Positions 1-6,492 of a stretch of 11,617 nt of DNA are shown piece after piece; positions within the stretch are counted from its first letter, which is position 1, and each line of letters opens with the position of its first letter. Below the pieces are notes generated by a model. That model was not told where the DNA came from. It made no database searches and worked only from the letters and a program-made list of their open reading frames with translations. Origin of the DNA: Thermococci archaeon. Lineage in GTDB: Archaea; Hadarchaeota; B88-G9. Position numbers and translations under genes: made by a program. Where the stretch lies: the NCBI GenBank assembly GCA_003660555.1, contig QMUK01000032.1, forward strand, positions 1-11,617, written 5' to 3'.

Positions 1-361
1 AAGATTAGCAATGGCCTTCAGAAAAGCTATAATTGGAATGGGACTAGAGATGTATCCAAAATGCGAGGAATGTCCTGGATGTTCCTCTAAGAGGAGATTT
101 TGTTCTGATACCATAACAGTGTTTAGGTCACCGTTTAACTCATTTAAGCTAATTAAGGAAGTAATGAAATTCGGAATACTGATCAAACCAGGCATAGGTA
201 AAATGAAACAAGAACTAATAAGGATAGGGCACATGGGAATGACTTCAAATGAGACTCTCATCTCTAATCTGTTAATAGCCCTAGAGAGAGGACTAAAGGA
301 CTTAGGTTTCAAGATAGAGGAGAGTGGACTAGAAATATTCAGGGAGGAATTAAAACGTTGA
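1..361 (+). CDS. Class V aminotransferase (alanine-glyoxylate / serine-pyruvate type), C-terminal part
   Basis: The reading frame is open to the left window edge (frame of position 2), so this is the 3' end of a longer gene. The ATG at 11 is probably internal. The remaining part matches the C-terminal small domain of PLP-dependent class V aminotransferases of the serine-pyruvate/alanine-glyoxylate type: a stretch ending in RIGHMG at about 235, where the arginine normally binds the substrate carboxylate, followed by the closing helix that ends in LKDLGFK. The PLP lysine lies outside the window. An unusual feature is a cysteine-rich insert at about 62-103 (cysteines spaced C-x2-C-x2-C-x6-C) between LEMYPK and SDTITVF, where relatives usually have a short loop. 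The gene overlaps the next start by 4 bases (TTGA), which suggests coupled translation. The family call is firm; the substrate is unknown. Confidence 0.82.
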   Translation, partial: RLAMAFRKAIIGMGLEMYPKCEECPGCSSKRRFCSDTITVFRSPFNSFKLIKEVMKFGILIKPGIGKMKQELIRIGHMGMTSNETLISNLLIALERGLKDLGFKIEESGLEIFREELKR

Positions 362-1554
362 AGGCCAACCTATCTGGGGTTATCTTTGGAGACAATGAAA
401 GAGTGAAAATAATAGGGGCGCTAAACGTATCTCCAGAGTCTTTCTATAAGTATTCCGATAGAGATAGAATAAGAGAAGACTTCCTTAGTTTATCGAGGTA
501 TTCAGATATAATCGACGTTGGAGCCGCATCTACTGCTCCTGGAGTGGAAATGATATCCAAGGAGGAGGAACTGAAGAGAATTGAACTAGCTCTTAAAGAG
601 ATATCCGAAGTGAATCCAGGGATACCGATATCTGTGGATACGCAAAGAGGAGAGGTTGCTGAATTAGCTCTAAATTCTGGAGCTGACATAGTGAACGACG
701 TGAGTGGTCTGAAGGACGAGGAAATGCTCAGGGTGATAGAGGAGTTCCAGCCTCCGCTGATTCTGATGGCGTCTAAGAAAAAACCAGGAGATTGTCTCTC
801 AATCGAAGAAATAATCAAATCTCTTAAGTTAAGTTTGGATCTAGCATTGGAAAGGGGTTGCAATGAGATATTAGTAGATCCAGGAATAGGGTTTGGGAAA
901 CCTCTTTCCCTAAACATAGAGATAATAAGATGCCTACCGGCCATGAGGTGTTTGGGAAGGCCAATACTGGTCGGAATCTCCAGGAAGTCTTTCATCGGAG
1001 AGATAACAGGGAAAGATGTTAAAGAGAGATTATGGGGAAGTTTGGCTGCTACCTCAATATCTGTTTTCCTTGGAGCTCATGGAATAAGGACGCATGACCC
1101 CGAGGAGACTAGGGATTGCGTTAAGGTCTCTGAAGAAATTTCTAGAGGGTACAGATCAATTAAATCTGAAATAGATGGACATGAGATTTCATTGATTGAA
1201 ATAGCGCTTGGAGACCACGTGAAGTATATCTTGAATTTCATAGGGGTCGACGAAGAAGGAATTGAGATCATGAGTAGAAAGGCTAAGCCAATTGGAATAT
1301 TCATAGATAGGCTCAGTACTCCTGAAGCTCTAATTTGTAAGCAAGAGATTTTATCTCTGGGGGGAGATGCTGGGATAAACAAGAGATGCATAGACTTCGA
1401 GACTTCAGAGACAGGAGTATTACTGATTGGAAGTTTTTCACAATTAAAGCTATTCTCAGAGAAATTAAAGAGACAAGGTATGAAATTGAGAGAATTGGGG
1501 AAGATCATGGAGGGGTTTCTAAATGGAGAAATCGGAAAAAAGGAATGGCGATGA
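358..1554 (+). CDS. folP: Dihydropteroate synthase, two-domain form
   Basis: This enzyme joins a pterin diphosphate to an aryl amine in the cytoplasm. In archaea the product feeds methanopterin-type or folate-type C1 carriers. The first ~270 residues carry the whole TIM-barrel signature set in order: GALNVSPESF near residue 20, DVGAAST near 53, SVDTQR near 92, NDVSG near 112, DPGIGFGK near 174, GISRKSFIG near 207 and IRTHD near 243. The remaining ~125 residues form a separate C-terminal domain (for example KQEILSLGGDAG and GVLLIGSFSQ). From memory, a similar extension occurs in the ~390-residue DHPS proteins of some clostridia and other anaerobes. The TTG start at 358 is supported by the SD GGGAGG at 342-347 and the TTGA overlap with the aminotransferase. 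Whether it acts in methanopterin or folate synthesis is inference; the neighbouring F420 gene favours the former. Confidence 0.88.
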   Translation: MKANLSGVIFGDNERVKIIGALNVSPESFYKYSDRDRIREDFLSLSRYSDIIDVGAASTAPGVEMISKEEELKRIELALKEISEVNPGIPISVDTQRGEVAELALNSGADIVNDVSGLKDEEMLRVIEEFQPPLILMASKKKPGDCLSIEEIIKSLKLSLDLALERGCNEILVDPGIGFGKPLSLNIEIIRCLPAMRCLGRPILVGISRKSFIGEITGKDVKERLWGSLAATSISVFLGAHGIRTHDPEETRDCVKVSEEISRGYRSIKSEIDGHEISLIEIALGDHVKYILNFIGVDEEGIEIMSRKAKPIGIFIDRLSTPEALICKQEILSLGGDAGINKRCIDFETSETGVLLIGSFSQLKLFSEKLKRQGMKLRELGKIMEGFLNGEIGKKEWR

Positions 1555-2317
1555 AGTGAAACTAATACCAATTAAAACTAAAGTCATATCTCCTGGAGAA
1601 GACTTAGTCGATTTGATTCCACTTGAATCCTTGAGAGACGGTGACATATTAGTAATATCCAGTAAAGCGGTATCCACCTCTAGGAAAAGATTAGTTTATC
1701 TTTCCAATGTTAAACCTTCCGAGAGAGCTAAATCTCTAGCAAAAAAGTTCGAAATGGATGAGAAGCTAGTCGAAATAATACTAAGGGAGGCTGACCTGAT
1801 AATAGGGGGCGTGAAAGGAGTACTTCTCACTCTGAAGGACGGTAACCTAATGCCAAATGCAGGAGTGGATAGATCCAATTGTCCCAAGGGAACCGTGGTA
1901 TTACTTCCAGAGAATCCATGGGAGGAATCGAAGAGAATATCAGAGGAGATAATGAAGAGATGTGGGAAGAGGATTGGCGTAGTAATATCAGATAGTAGAG
2001 TACAGCCCCTGAGGTTGGGTACTGTTGGTATAGCCCTAGGAGGGTACGGAATCCCATTGGTCACTGACGAACGAGGAAAGGAAGACCTATTTGGCAGAGA
2101 ACTCGAGATCACTTTTCGAGCAGTGGGAGATCAAATAGCCTCAGCTGCCCTCCTCCTAATGGGAGAGAACGGAGAGGGCATACCAATGGTTGTGATCAGA
2201 GGAGTTCCCCTCGATGGAGAGAGTAATGAAATTAAACCAGAGCTATCTCCGAAGAAATGTCTAATAATGGGATCCATCCTGAAGAGATTTCCTAAGTTGC
2301 TTGAGGAGTCTCAGTGA
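1523..2317 (+). CDS. cofE: Coenzyme F420-0:L-glutamate ligase
   Basis: CofE is a GTP-dependent enzyme that adds glutamates to F420-0 to make the redox coenzyme F420. The 264-residue length is near the family norm. Recognisable blocks are DGDILVISSKAVS near residue 38, the nucleotide/metal region LMPNAGVDRSNCPKG near 109, LLPENPW near 127, VVISDSRVQPLRLGTVGIAL near 153, and GDQIASAALLLMGE followed by PMVVIRGV near 202-225. The motif that often reads SDTFGRPWR is divergent here (SDSRVQPLR). I chose ATG 1523 because the SD GGAGGGG at 1509-1515 sits 7 bases upstream; this makes a 32-base overlap with folP. A GTG at 1556 would start closer to the usual family N-terminus but has a weaker SD. The gene ends one base before the oppositely oriented small gene at 2319. 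Confidence 0.92.
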   Translation: MEKSEKRNGDEVKLIPIKTKVISPGEDLVDLIPLESLRDGDILVISSKAVSTSRKRLVYLSNVKPSERAKSLAKKFEMDEKLVEIILREADLIIGGVKGVLLTLKDGNLMPNAGVDRSNCPKGTVVLLPENPWEESKRISEEIMKRCGKRIGVVISDSRVQPLRLGTVGIALGGYGIPLVTDERGKEDLFGRELEITFRAVGDQIASAALLLMGENGEGIPMVVIRGVPLDGESNEIKPELSPKKCLIMGSILKRFPKLLEESQ

Positions 2318-2318
2318 T

Positions 2319-2462
2319 TCACTTCATGAGTTTGACGAGTCCCCACACTATTAGGAAGAGAGCCACCAGAATCCTCAACAACTCAGGTTCAGCTAATATT
2401 AACAGACCTAGGACAAGGGATATCGCTCCAAGCAATTTCTCGTTTTCCCTTAGCAATGACAT
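2319..2462 (-). CDS. Very small two-helix membrane protein (DUF3096-like)
   Basis: This 47-residue protein starts MSLLRENEKLLGA and is made of two hydrophobic helices, roughly residues 10-24 and 29-43, separated by a short turn (AEPELLR). It ends in a basic tail. The size and the pattern of two helices with a P-E-L-L turn resemble the DUF3096-type small archaeal membrane proteins, whose function is unknown. The frame can be extended upstream to 2633, but that would run antisense through tRNA-Asn. The TATA box at 2485-2494 lies about 28 bases before ATG 2462, which fits a nearly leaderless transcript from this start. It is convergent with cofE, with one base between the stops. It could be a chance frame, but the clean double-helix pattern and the promoter position argue for a real gene. 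Confidence 0.6.
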   Translation of the reverse strand: MSLLRENEKLLGAISLVLGLLILAEPELLRILVALFLIVWGLVKLMK

Positions 2463-2484
2463 CCCTCGGTGAGTGGTAGAAACC

Positions 2485-2494
2485 CTTTTATATA
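2485..2494. promoter_or_regulatory. Apparent two-way TATA box for tRNA-Asn and the small membrane gene
   Basis: On the + strand CTTTTATATA is centred about 27 bases before the mature tRNA-Asn 5' end at 2517, the normal archaeal spacing. On the - strand the same bases read TATATAAAAG, about 28 bases before ATG 2462. One near-palindromic TBP site could therefore serve both directions. Seen by position and sequence only. Confidence 0.6.
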
Positions 2495-2516
2495 CCTTGG
2501 GGCACATCCGGGCACG

Positions 2517-2592
2517 GCCGCCGTAGCTCAGCTGGTAGAGCGCCTGGCTGTTAACCAGGTGGTCGCAGGTTCGAATCCTGCCGGCGGCGCCA
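2517..2592 (+). tRNA. tRNA-Asn (GTT), CCA encoded
   Basis: The acceptor stem GCCGCCG (2517-2523) pairs with CGGCGGC (2582-2588), followed by discriminator G 2589 and an encoded CCA (2590-2592). The anticodon stem CCTGG/CCAGG encloses the loop CTGTTAA with anticodon GTT at 2550-2552. The T arm is GCAGG-TTCGAAT-CCTGC (2565-2581). There is no intron. The gene has its own TATA box and is followed 43 bases later by a protein gene on the same strand without a visible promoter of its own. Confidence 0.97.
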
Positions 2593-2635
2593 CCTGGAAC
2601 CCAACTTGAACCCCAATTGAACCGAGGTGTCACCT

Positions 2636-4180
2636 ATGTGTAGACCTAACCTCGCAACTGTATTGATTTTCCTCCTCTTGCCCATGGTATCCATCTCTTC
2701 CGGATGTATCGAGGAAACTAAGGAGAAAGAAAGAACTGAAGTAGTAATTCTGGGCACCACGGACAAGATAGTTAGCTTGGATCCTGCTAAAGCCTATGAC
2801 TATCTCTCTGTCAACGTAATAAACAACGTCTTTGAGGGGCTCGTAGGATACGAAGTTGGTTCCTCTAATATCGTACCGCTTTTGGCAGAGAGTTGGGAAG
2901 TAAAGGACAACGGGATGACCTACTTATTCAAACTCAGAAAAGGGGTTAAATTCCACGATGGCTCTGAGTTCAATGCTGAAGTGATGGAAAAATCCATAAA
3001 AAGGGCTATGGAACTAAAAGGAGATCCATCTTTCCTCTTGGATGTAATAGACGAAGTAAAAGCCGTAGATGAATACACCTTGGAAATAAAGCTGAAGTAT
3101 CCATTTTCTCCATTCTTGTCCGTGTTAGCATTTTCCGTGGCTTCTGCAGTAAGTCCTTCATATGGAGAAGAATTCACAGACGAGGCAATAGGTACTGGGC
3201 CATATAAGTTGGAGAAGTGGACTAGAGACGTTGAGCTAGTACTGGTGAGAAACGAGGAATACTGGGGAGAAAAGGCTAGGACCAAGAGATTCGTCATAAG
3301 ATTCTATCAGGATTCCTCCCAGTTGAGACTTGCAATAGAGAGGGGAGAGATTGACATAGCTTACAGAGAGCTCAAACCCCTTGACATAATAGACCTAAAA
3401 GAAAAGAAAGGAGATCTAATCGTCTTGGAGGGAGATAGTCCGGTAATAAGGTACTTGGTTTTCAACGTTAAGAAGGAGCCATTTAATAATCTTTCAATAA
3501 GAAAGGCCATATCTCTGGCAATAAACAGGAAAGAAATAGCAGAGAAAATCTTCTTCGGGACTGTGAAACCACTATACAGCATGGTTCCAGAGGGGATGTG
3601 GAGTCATTCCGAAGTCTTTCCCGAGAGGGATTTGAAGAGGAGTTCCGAGATCCTCAGGAGTTTAGGATATTCCGAGGAGAAGCCCTTGGAAATAACCCTG
3701 TGGTACACACCAACTCACTATGGTCCAACTGAAGCTGACGTAGCTCAAATGATAAAACAGCAACTAGAGGAGACTGGATTGATTAAAGTAAATCTAGAGA
3801 GTGTTGAATGGGCTACTTACACGGACTACATGAGGAAAGGAACCATGGGATTCTTCCTCCTAGGTTGGTATCCTGATTACCTAGATCCAGACGATTACCT
3901 CTGGCCTTTCCTACAATCGGATGCTAGTCCAAGTCTAGGGTCGTTTTACTCCAACGAGAGAATGGACGAGTTGCTCCTAGAGGCTAGGAAGGCAGAGAGT
4001 AGAGAAGAGAGGGAAAAAATTTATAAGGAGGTCCAGGAGCTACTGGCACAGGAGGTCCCTTACATACCCCTCTGGCAAGGAAGACAGTACGTGGTACTTA
4101 GAAGAGGAGTCAGAGGGGTGGTATTGGAGCCGACTCAGATATTCAGGTACTACATAGTGGAAAAAGGGGCCGTAGGGTAG
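2636..4180 (+). CDS. ABC transporter substrate-binding protein, oligopeptide/dipeptide family 5 (lipoprotein)
   Basis: This is an extracytoplasmic solute-binding protein of the DppA/OppA family (SBP family 5). It would capture peptides, sugars or metal complexes for an ABC importer. The 514 residues include an N-terminal signal with a hydrophobic stretch (LATVLIFLLLPMVSI) and a lipobox-like SSGC with Cys24 as the likely lipid anchor. Family landmarks follow: SLDPAKAYDY near 48, VFEGLVGYE near 66, LAESWEVKDNG near 82, and YLFKLRKGVKFHDGSEFNAE near 94-113, the typical family signature. Later come GTGPYKLEKW and, near the end, a YIPLWQ motif. I chose ATG 2636 because the SD GAGGTG (2624-2629) lies 6 bases upstream; an in-frame GTG at 2627 would overlap that SD. 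No permease or ATPase genes are adjacent. The last 15 bases, including the stop, overlap tRNA-Pro. Confidence 0.9.
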   Translation: MCRPNLATVLIFLLLPMVSISSGCIEETKEKERTEVVILGTTDKIVSLDPAKAYDYLSVNVINNVFEGLVGYEVGSSNIVPLLAESWEVKDNGMTYLFKLRKGVKFHDGSEFNAEVMEKSIKRAMELKGDPSFLLDVIDEVKAVDEYTLEIKLKYPFSPFLSVLAFSVASAVSPSYGEEFTDEAIGTGPYKLEKWTRDVELVLVRNEEYWGEKARTKRFVIRFYQDSSQLRLAIERGEIDIAYRELKPLDIIDLKEKKGDLIVLEGDSPVIRYLVFNVKKEPFNNLSIRKAISLAINRKEIAEKIFFGTVKPLYSMVPEGMWSHSEVFPERDLKRSSEILRSLGYSEEKPLEITLWYTPTHYGPTEADVAQMIKQQLEETGLIKVNLESVEWATYTDYMRKGTMGFFLLGWYPDYLDPDDYLWPFLQSDASPSLGSFYSNERMDELLLEARKAESREEREKIYKEVQELLAQEVPYIPLWQGRQYVVLRRGVRGVVLEPTQIFRYYIVEKGAVG

Positions 4181-4240
4181 CCTGGTCTATCCTTCGGGCT
4201 TTGGGGGCCTGGGACCCCGGTTCGAATCCGGGCGGCCCCA
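4166..4240 (+). tRNA. tRNA-Pro (TGG), overlapping the end of the upstream protein gene
   Basis: The acceptor stem GGGGCCG (4166-4172) pairs with CGGCCCC (4233-4239); the discriminator is A 4240 and CCA is not encoded. The anticodon stem CGGGC (4195-4199) pairs with GCCTG (4207-4211), with anticodon TGG at 4202-4204. The T arm is CCCGG-TTCGAAT-CCGGG (4216-4232). The first 15 bases are also the last codons and TAG stop of the substrate-binding protein gene. No convincing TATA box is visible upstream, only a weak AT-rich spot near 4138-4145 inside the coding sequence. Confidence 0.94.
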
Positions 4241-4243
4241 CTA

Positions 4244-4320
4244 CCCGCCGTAGCTCAGTCTGGGAGAGCGGGGGACTGTAGATCCTCTGGTCGCCGGTTC
4301 AAATCCGGCCGGCGGGACCA
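4244..4320 (+). tRNA. tRNA-Tyr (GTA), CCA encoded
   Basis: It begins three bases after tRNA-Pro. The acceptor stem CCCGCCG (4244-4250) pairs with CGGCGGG (4310-4316); the first pair is C-G, the usual archaeal/eukaryotic tyrosine identity. Discriminator A 4317 and an encoded CCA (4318-4320) follow. The anticodon loop CTGTAGA gives GTA. The T arm is GCCGG-TTCAAAT-CCGGC (4293-4309). No intron is present. rpl18e starts 19 bases downstream, so the tRNA pair is probably on the ribosomal protein transcript. Confidence 0.96.
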
Positions 4321-4339
4321 CATTATTGGAGGAGCCCAA

Positions 4340-4723
4340 ATGCCTAGGAAGAAGAGAGGGAAGAGGAAGTGTCAGAGTACCAATCCCCAACTAATTAACT
4401 TAGTAAGGATGCTCAAGAAGAAATCGAGGGAAGAAGGAGTCAAAATATGGAGAGATTTGGCAGAGAGATTAAGCAAGCCTAGGAGATCTAGAATAGAAGT
4501 GAATCTGAGTAGGATAAACAGATACACTGAAGAGGGGGAAGTAGTAGTGGTGCCGGGAAAAGTCTTGGGTGCTGGAGACTTGGAGCATAGTGTAACAGTA
4601 GCGGCCTTCAAGTTCTCTAGGAATGCCAAGGAGAAAATAGAGAAATCTGGAGGTAGAGCCATTTCCATAGAGGAGCTAATGTTAGAGGTGCCAAGGGGAT
4701 CTGGAGTGAGGATAATGGGGTGA
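4340..4723 (+). CDS. rpl18e: Ribosomal protein L18e (eL18)
   Basis: A component of the large ribosomal subunit, found in archaea and eukaryotes but not bacteria. The 127 residues are close to the archaeal family length. The N-terminus is strongly basic (PRKKRGKRK), followed by [20 protein letters not shown] near residue 19 and the conserved blocks [10 protein letters not shown] near 53, [13 protein letters not shown] near 68, and [10 protein letters not shown] near 84. The end GSGVRIMG matches the family C-terminus. ATG 4340 has the SD GGAGGAG about 5-7 bases upstream (4328-4334). This is the first gene of the classic archaeal cluster rpl18e-rpl13-rps9-rpoN, which is directly downstream here. 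No separate promoter is visible between tRNA-Tyr and this gene. Confidence 0.96.
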   Translation: MPRKKRGKRKCQSTNPQLINLVRMLKKKSREEGVKIWRDLAERLSKPRRSRIEVNLSRINRYTEEGEVVVVPGKVLGAGDLEHSVTVAAFKFSRNAKEKIEKSGGRAISIEELMLEVPRGSGVRIMG

Positions 4724-4727
4724 TTCC

Positions 4728-5162
4728 TTGTTAGTCCTCGATGCAGAAGGTGCTATTTTGGGTAGACTAGCGAGCTACGTGGCTAAAAAGCTTTTGGAAG
4801 GAGAAGAAGTGAGGGTAGTAAACGCAGAGAGGGCAGTTGTAAGCGGTAAGAGAGAATGGGTAATAGAGAAATACCAATCCTTCCTAAACGTCAGAAACAG
4901 GGCTAATCCCAGAAAAGGACCATTTCACGTAAAGAGGCCTGATCTCTTCGTAAAGAAAGTGATAAGAGGCATGCTTCCAAAAAAGAAGAAGAGAGGGAGA
5001 GACGCACTGAAGAGATTAAGGGTTTACTTGGGAGTGCCAGAGGAATTCAAAGGAAAGGCTGAGAAACTTGAATTGTTCAGTTCTTCGAAGATAACCAGAA
5101 CGGATTTAATCACTGTAGGCGAAATATGCCACTTCTTGGGTTGGAAGGGGGAATCTAGTTGA
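4728..5162 (+). CDS. rpl13: Ribosomal protein L13 (uL13)
   Basis: A large-subunit protein that binds 23S rRNA early in assembly. The 144-residue archaeal form begins [20 protein letters not shown], the standard N-terminus with the GRLAS motif, continues with [12 protein letters not shown] near residue 32, and has the block [20 protein letters not shown] near 65, followed by the [20 protein letters not shown] region near 86-104. The TTG start at 4728 is chosen because the protein then begins at the usual family position and the SD GGGGTG (4717-4722) lies just upstream, overlapping the rpl18e stop. The gap to rpl18e is 4 bases and the end overlaps rps9 by 4 bases. Confidence 0.96.
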   Translation: MLVLDAEGAILGRLASYVAKKLLEGEEVRVVNAERAVVSGKREWVIEKYQSFLNVRNRANPRKGPFHVKRPDLFVKKVIRGMLPKKKKRGRDALKRLRVYLGVPEEFKGKAEKLELFSSSKITRTDLITVGEICHFLGWKGESS

Positions 5163-5587
5163 AGGAGATTGTACCGAGAATAATTCAAACTAAGGGAAAG
5201 AGGAAGACTGCCATAGCTAGGGCTGTCTTTAAACCGGGAAAAGGAAGAATAAGGATAAACAAGAAACCTTTGGAAATATATGAGCCAGAATATGCAAGAA
5301 TGAGACTAGAGGAGCCAATAATAATAGCCAAAGAGCTGGGAATAGACGAAATAGATAGGGTAGACGTGGAGATAACTGTAAGGGGTGGAGGTTTCATGGG
5401 ACAGACCGAAGCGGCTAGAATGGCCTTGGCCAGAGGACTCGTGGAATGGACTGGAAATCTAGATCTGAGAAAAGCCTACATGGAATACGATCCATCCATG
5501 CTGAAGGGAGATCCGAGGAGGAAAGAGCCCAAGAAATTCGGAGGACACAGTCACGCTAGGAAGAGAAGACAGAAGTCATATAGGTGA
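5159..5587 (+). CDS. rps9: Ribosomal protein S9 (uS9)
   Basis: A small-subunit protein whose basic C-terminal tail reaches the decoding site and contacts P-site tRNA. The 142 residues show the typical [20 protein letters not shown] opening (residues 8-27), the [14 protein letters not shown] block, and [20 protein letters not shown] near 74-93. The invariant basic tail [11 protein letters not shown] ends the protein, so it is complete. The TTG start at 5159 overlaps the rpl13 stop (TTGA) and has the SD GGGGG at 5147-5151. Its stop TGA (5585-5587) lies 8 bases before the rpoN start. Confidence 0.96.
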   Translation: MKEIVPRIIQTKGKRKTAIARAVFKPGKGRIRINKKPLEIYEPEYARMRLEEPIIIAKELGIDEIDRVDVEITVRGGGFMGQTEAARMALARGLVEWTGNLDLRKAYMEYDPSMLKGDPRRKEPKKFGGHSHARKRRQKSYR

Positions 5588-5595
5588 TTCAGTTG

Positions 5596-5793
5596 ATGAT
5601 TCCAGTAAGGTGTTTCACTTGCGGGAAGCCGATAGGTAGCTACTATTACAAATTCGTCGAGAGAGTAAAAAGGGGAGAAGATCCTGAGAGAGTTTTAGAT
5701 GACCTAGGTTTGAAGAGATATTGCTGCAGGAGAATGATAATATCTCACGTTGATCTAATAGACGAAGTGATAAAGTTCTCCAGGAAGGGGTGA
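5596..5793 (+). CDS. rpoN: DNA-directed RNA polymerase subunit N (Rpb10 homologue)
   Basis: A 65-residue zinc-binding subunit of archaeal RNA polymerase, equivalent to eukaryotic Rpb10, which helps assemble the D/L platform. The sequence begins [14 protein letters not shown], the hallmark N-terminus with the first C-x2-C pair, and has [16 protein letters not shown] near residues 45-60, which carries the second cysteine pair. A GTG at 5584 in the same frame would add four residues, but ATG 5596 restores the invariant family start and has the SD AGGTGA at 5582-5587, made from the end of rps9. The usual archaeal follower, rpoK, is not present. After the TGA stop the same frame stays open for 36 more codons (see 5794-5904). 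Confidence 0.96.
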   Translation: MIPVRCFTCGKPIGSYYYKFVERVKRGEDPERVLDDLGLKRYCCRRMIISHVDLIDEVIKFSRKG

Positions 5794-5823
5794 CTATCCT
5801 TCTCTCGTGTTTTCCATTTACTC
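5794..5823 (+). terminator. Pyrimidine-rich stretch after rpoN, possible terminator
   Basis: Directly after the rpoN stop comes a T/C-rich stretch containing CTTCTCTC and a TTTT run. Archaeal intrinsic terminators are T-rich runs, so this may end the ribosomal protein transcript. No hairpin is evident and the T run is short, so this is weak. Confidence 0.2.
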
Positions 5824-5904
5824 AGATGGATCGACGATCCAGATGTGTTCGATAAACTGGTTGAGGCTGCGAAGAAATATCACGAGAAGAAGACTGTCGC
5901 CTAA
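5794..5904 (+). pseudogene. Orphan reading-frame tail behind rpoN, no start codon
   Basis: Thirty-six sense codons end at a TAA (5902-5904). From 5824 onward the frame reads like a genuine protein C-terminus: charged and helical, with WIDDPDVFDKLVEAAKKYHE followed by KKTVA. There is no ATG/GTG/TTG with a ribosome site ahead of it; the first in-frame GTG is at 5845. The frame happens to be the same as rpoN after its TGA. I do not recognise the family. It looks like the tail of a gene whose 5' part is lost, marking the left edge of the degraded region, but readthrough from rpoN or chance coding-like sequence cannot be excluded. Confidence 0.35.
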
Positions 5905-5978
5905 AAGCATGAAAGAGTCATCAACTTCGTGGACAAATTCCTTACTTGATAATCTGCTCCTCAAATTAGGTGCAATTG

Positions 5979-6492
5979 TCAGTTGTTTCTCTGAATCAAT
6001 AGTCTGTTTCTCGCAAGCGTTCTTGTCAACTTTTGATTGCTCATACGAGTTCATGACGTGTTTTGGCACCTGTGCACACCATTTTGCCCGTGCAGAATAT
6101 AATAAAGGACACCTTAGGTCTCTCCATTTGGTAAGTCAGAGCGGGAAATTGATCAGATTCATAAATCGACTTCGGTAAGACCTCGAAAGAACCCTCCAAA
6201 TTTACGTCACTTCCTAAATCAACTGAAGCGACAATATTAACAACCCTTATAGGGGACTTTGCCCTCTTGTCGCATGAGCGTTTGCCAACAAATTGATAGC
6301 CTTGTCTAAGGCAACCGTTGCCTCAGCCTCAGACCTAGCTCCTGAACAGATCATCTTCCCCAACCTAAAGATTAAAACAGCAACCTTGGACGTTCAAGCC
6401 TCAAAACAACCCAGGAAAACCAGCAGAGGAAAAACTGACTTCATCCAATCTAGAGGCAGCTTTTTTAATATCGACACCTGACTCTAATTCCC
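5979..6492 (-). pseudogene. tbp: TATA-binding protein pseudogene, N-terminally truncated and frameshifted
   Basis: Read on the - strand across frames, this is an archaeal TBP. The first repeat begins at SGVDIKKAASRLDEVSFSS and AGFPGL, then continues in another frame with KVAVLIFRLGKMICSGARSE, AEATVALDKAINLL. The second repeat has IRVVNIVASVDLGSDVNLEG, ALTYQMERPKVSFIIF and TGKMVCTGAK. These are the diagnostic VNIVAS, GKM(V/I)C and (S/T)GA(K/R) blocks of both saddle repeats. Lesions I can place: one-base losses near 6407, 6387, in the C run 6252-6255 and in the A run 6031-6034, plus a TGA at 6041-6043. The end of the protein is near the stop at 5979. The first ~15-20 residues of repeat 1 are missing because the gene is joined to a uracil-DNA glycosylase fragment. 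The family is clear; function as written is not possible. Confidence 0.85.

Noticed and set aside
444-995. Long - strand open frame (183 codons) opposite the dihydropteroate synthase
   Set aside because: It mirrors the strong codon bias of the real gene. It has no ribosome site and no recognisable protein features.
1077-1571. Long - strand open frame opposite folP and the start of cofE
   Set aside because: Low-complexity Ser/Ile/Phe-rich translation typical of an antisense shadow; both + strand genes are certain.
2463-2633. N-terminal extension of the small membrane protein to 2633
   Set aside because: It would be translated antisense through tRNA-Asn; the TATA position supports the internal ATG at 2462.
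5807-6178. + strand frame of 123 codons after rpoN
   Set aside because: It lies opposite the TBP pseudogene, has a Cys/Ser/Phe-rich random look, and no ribosome site.
6293-6481. + strand 62-codon frame
   Set aside because: Antisense to TBP repeat 1, whose - strand reading matches a known family.
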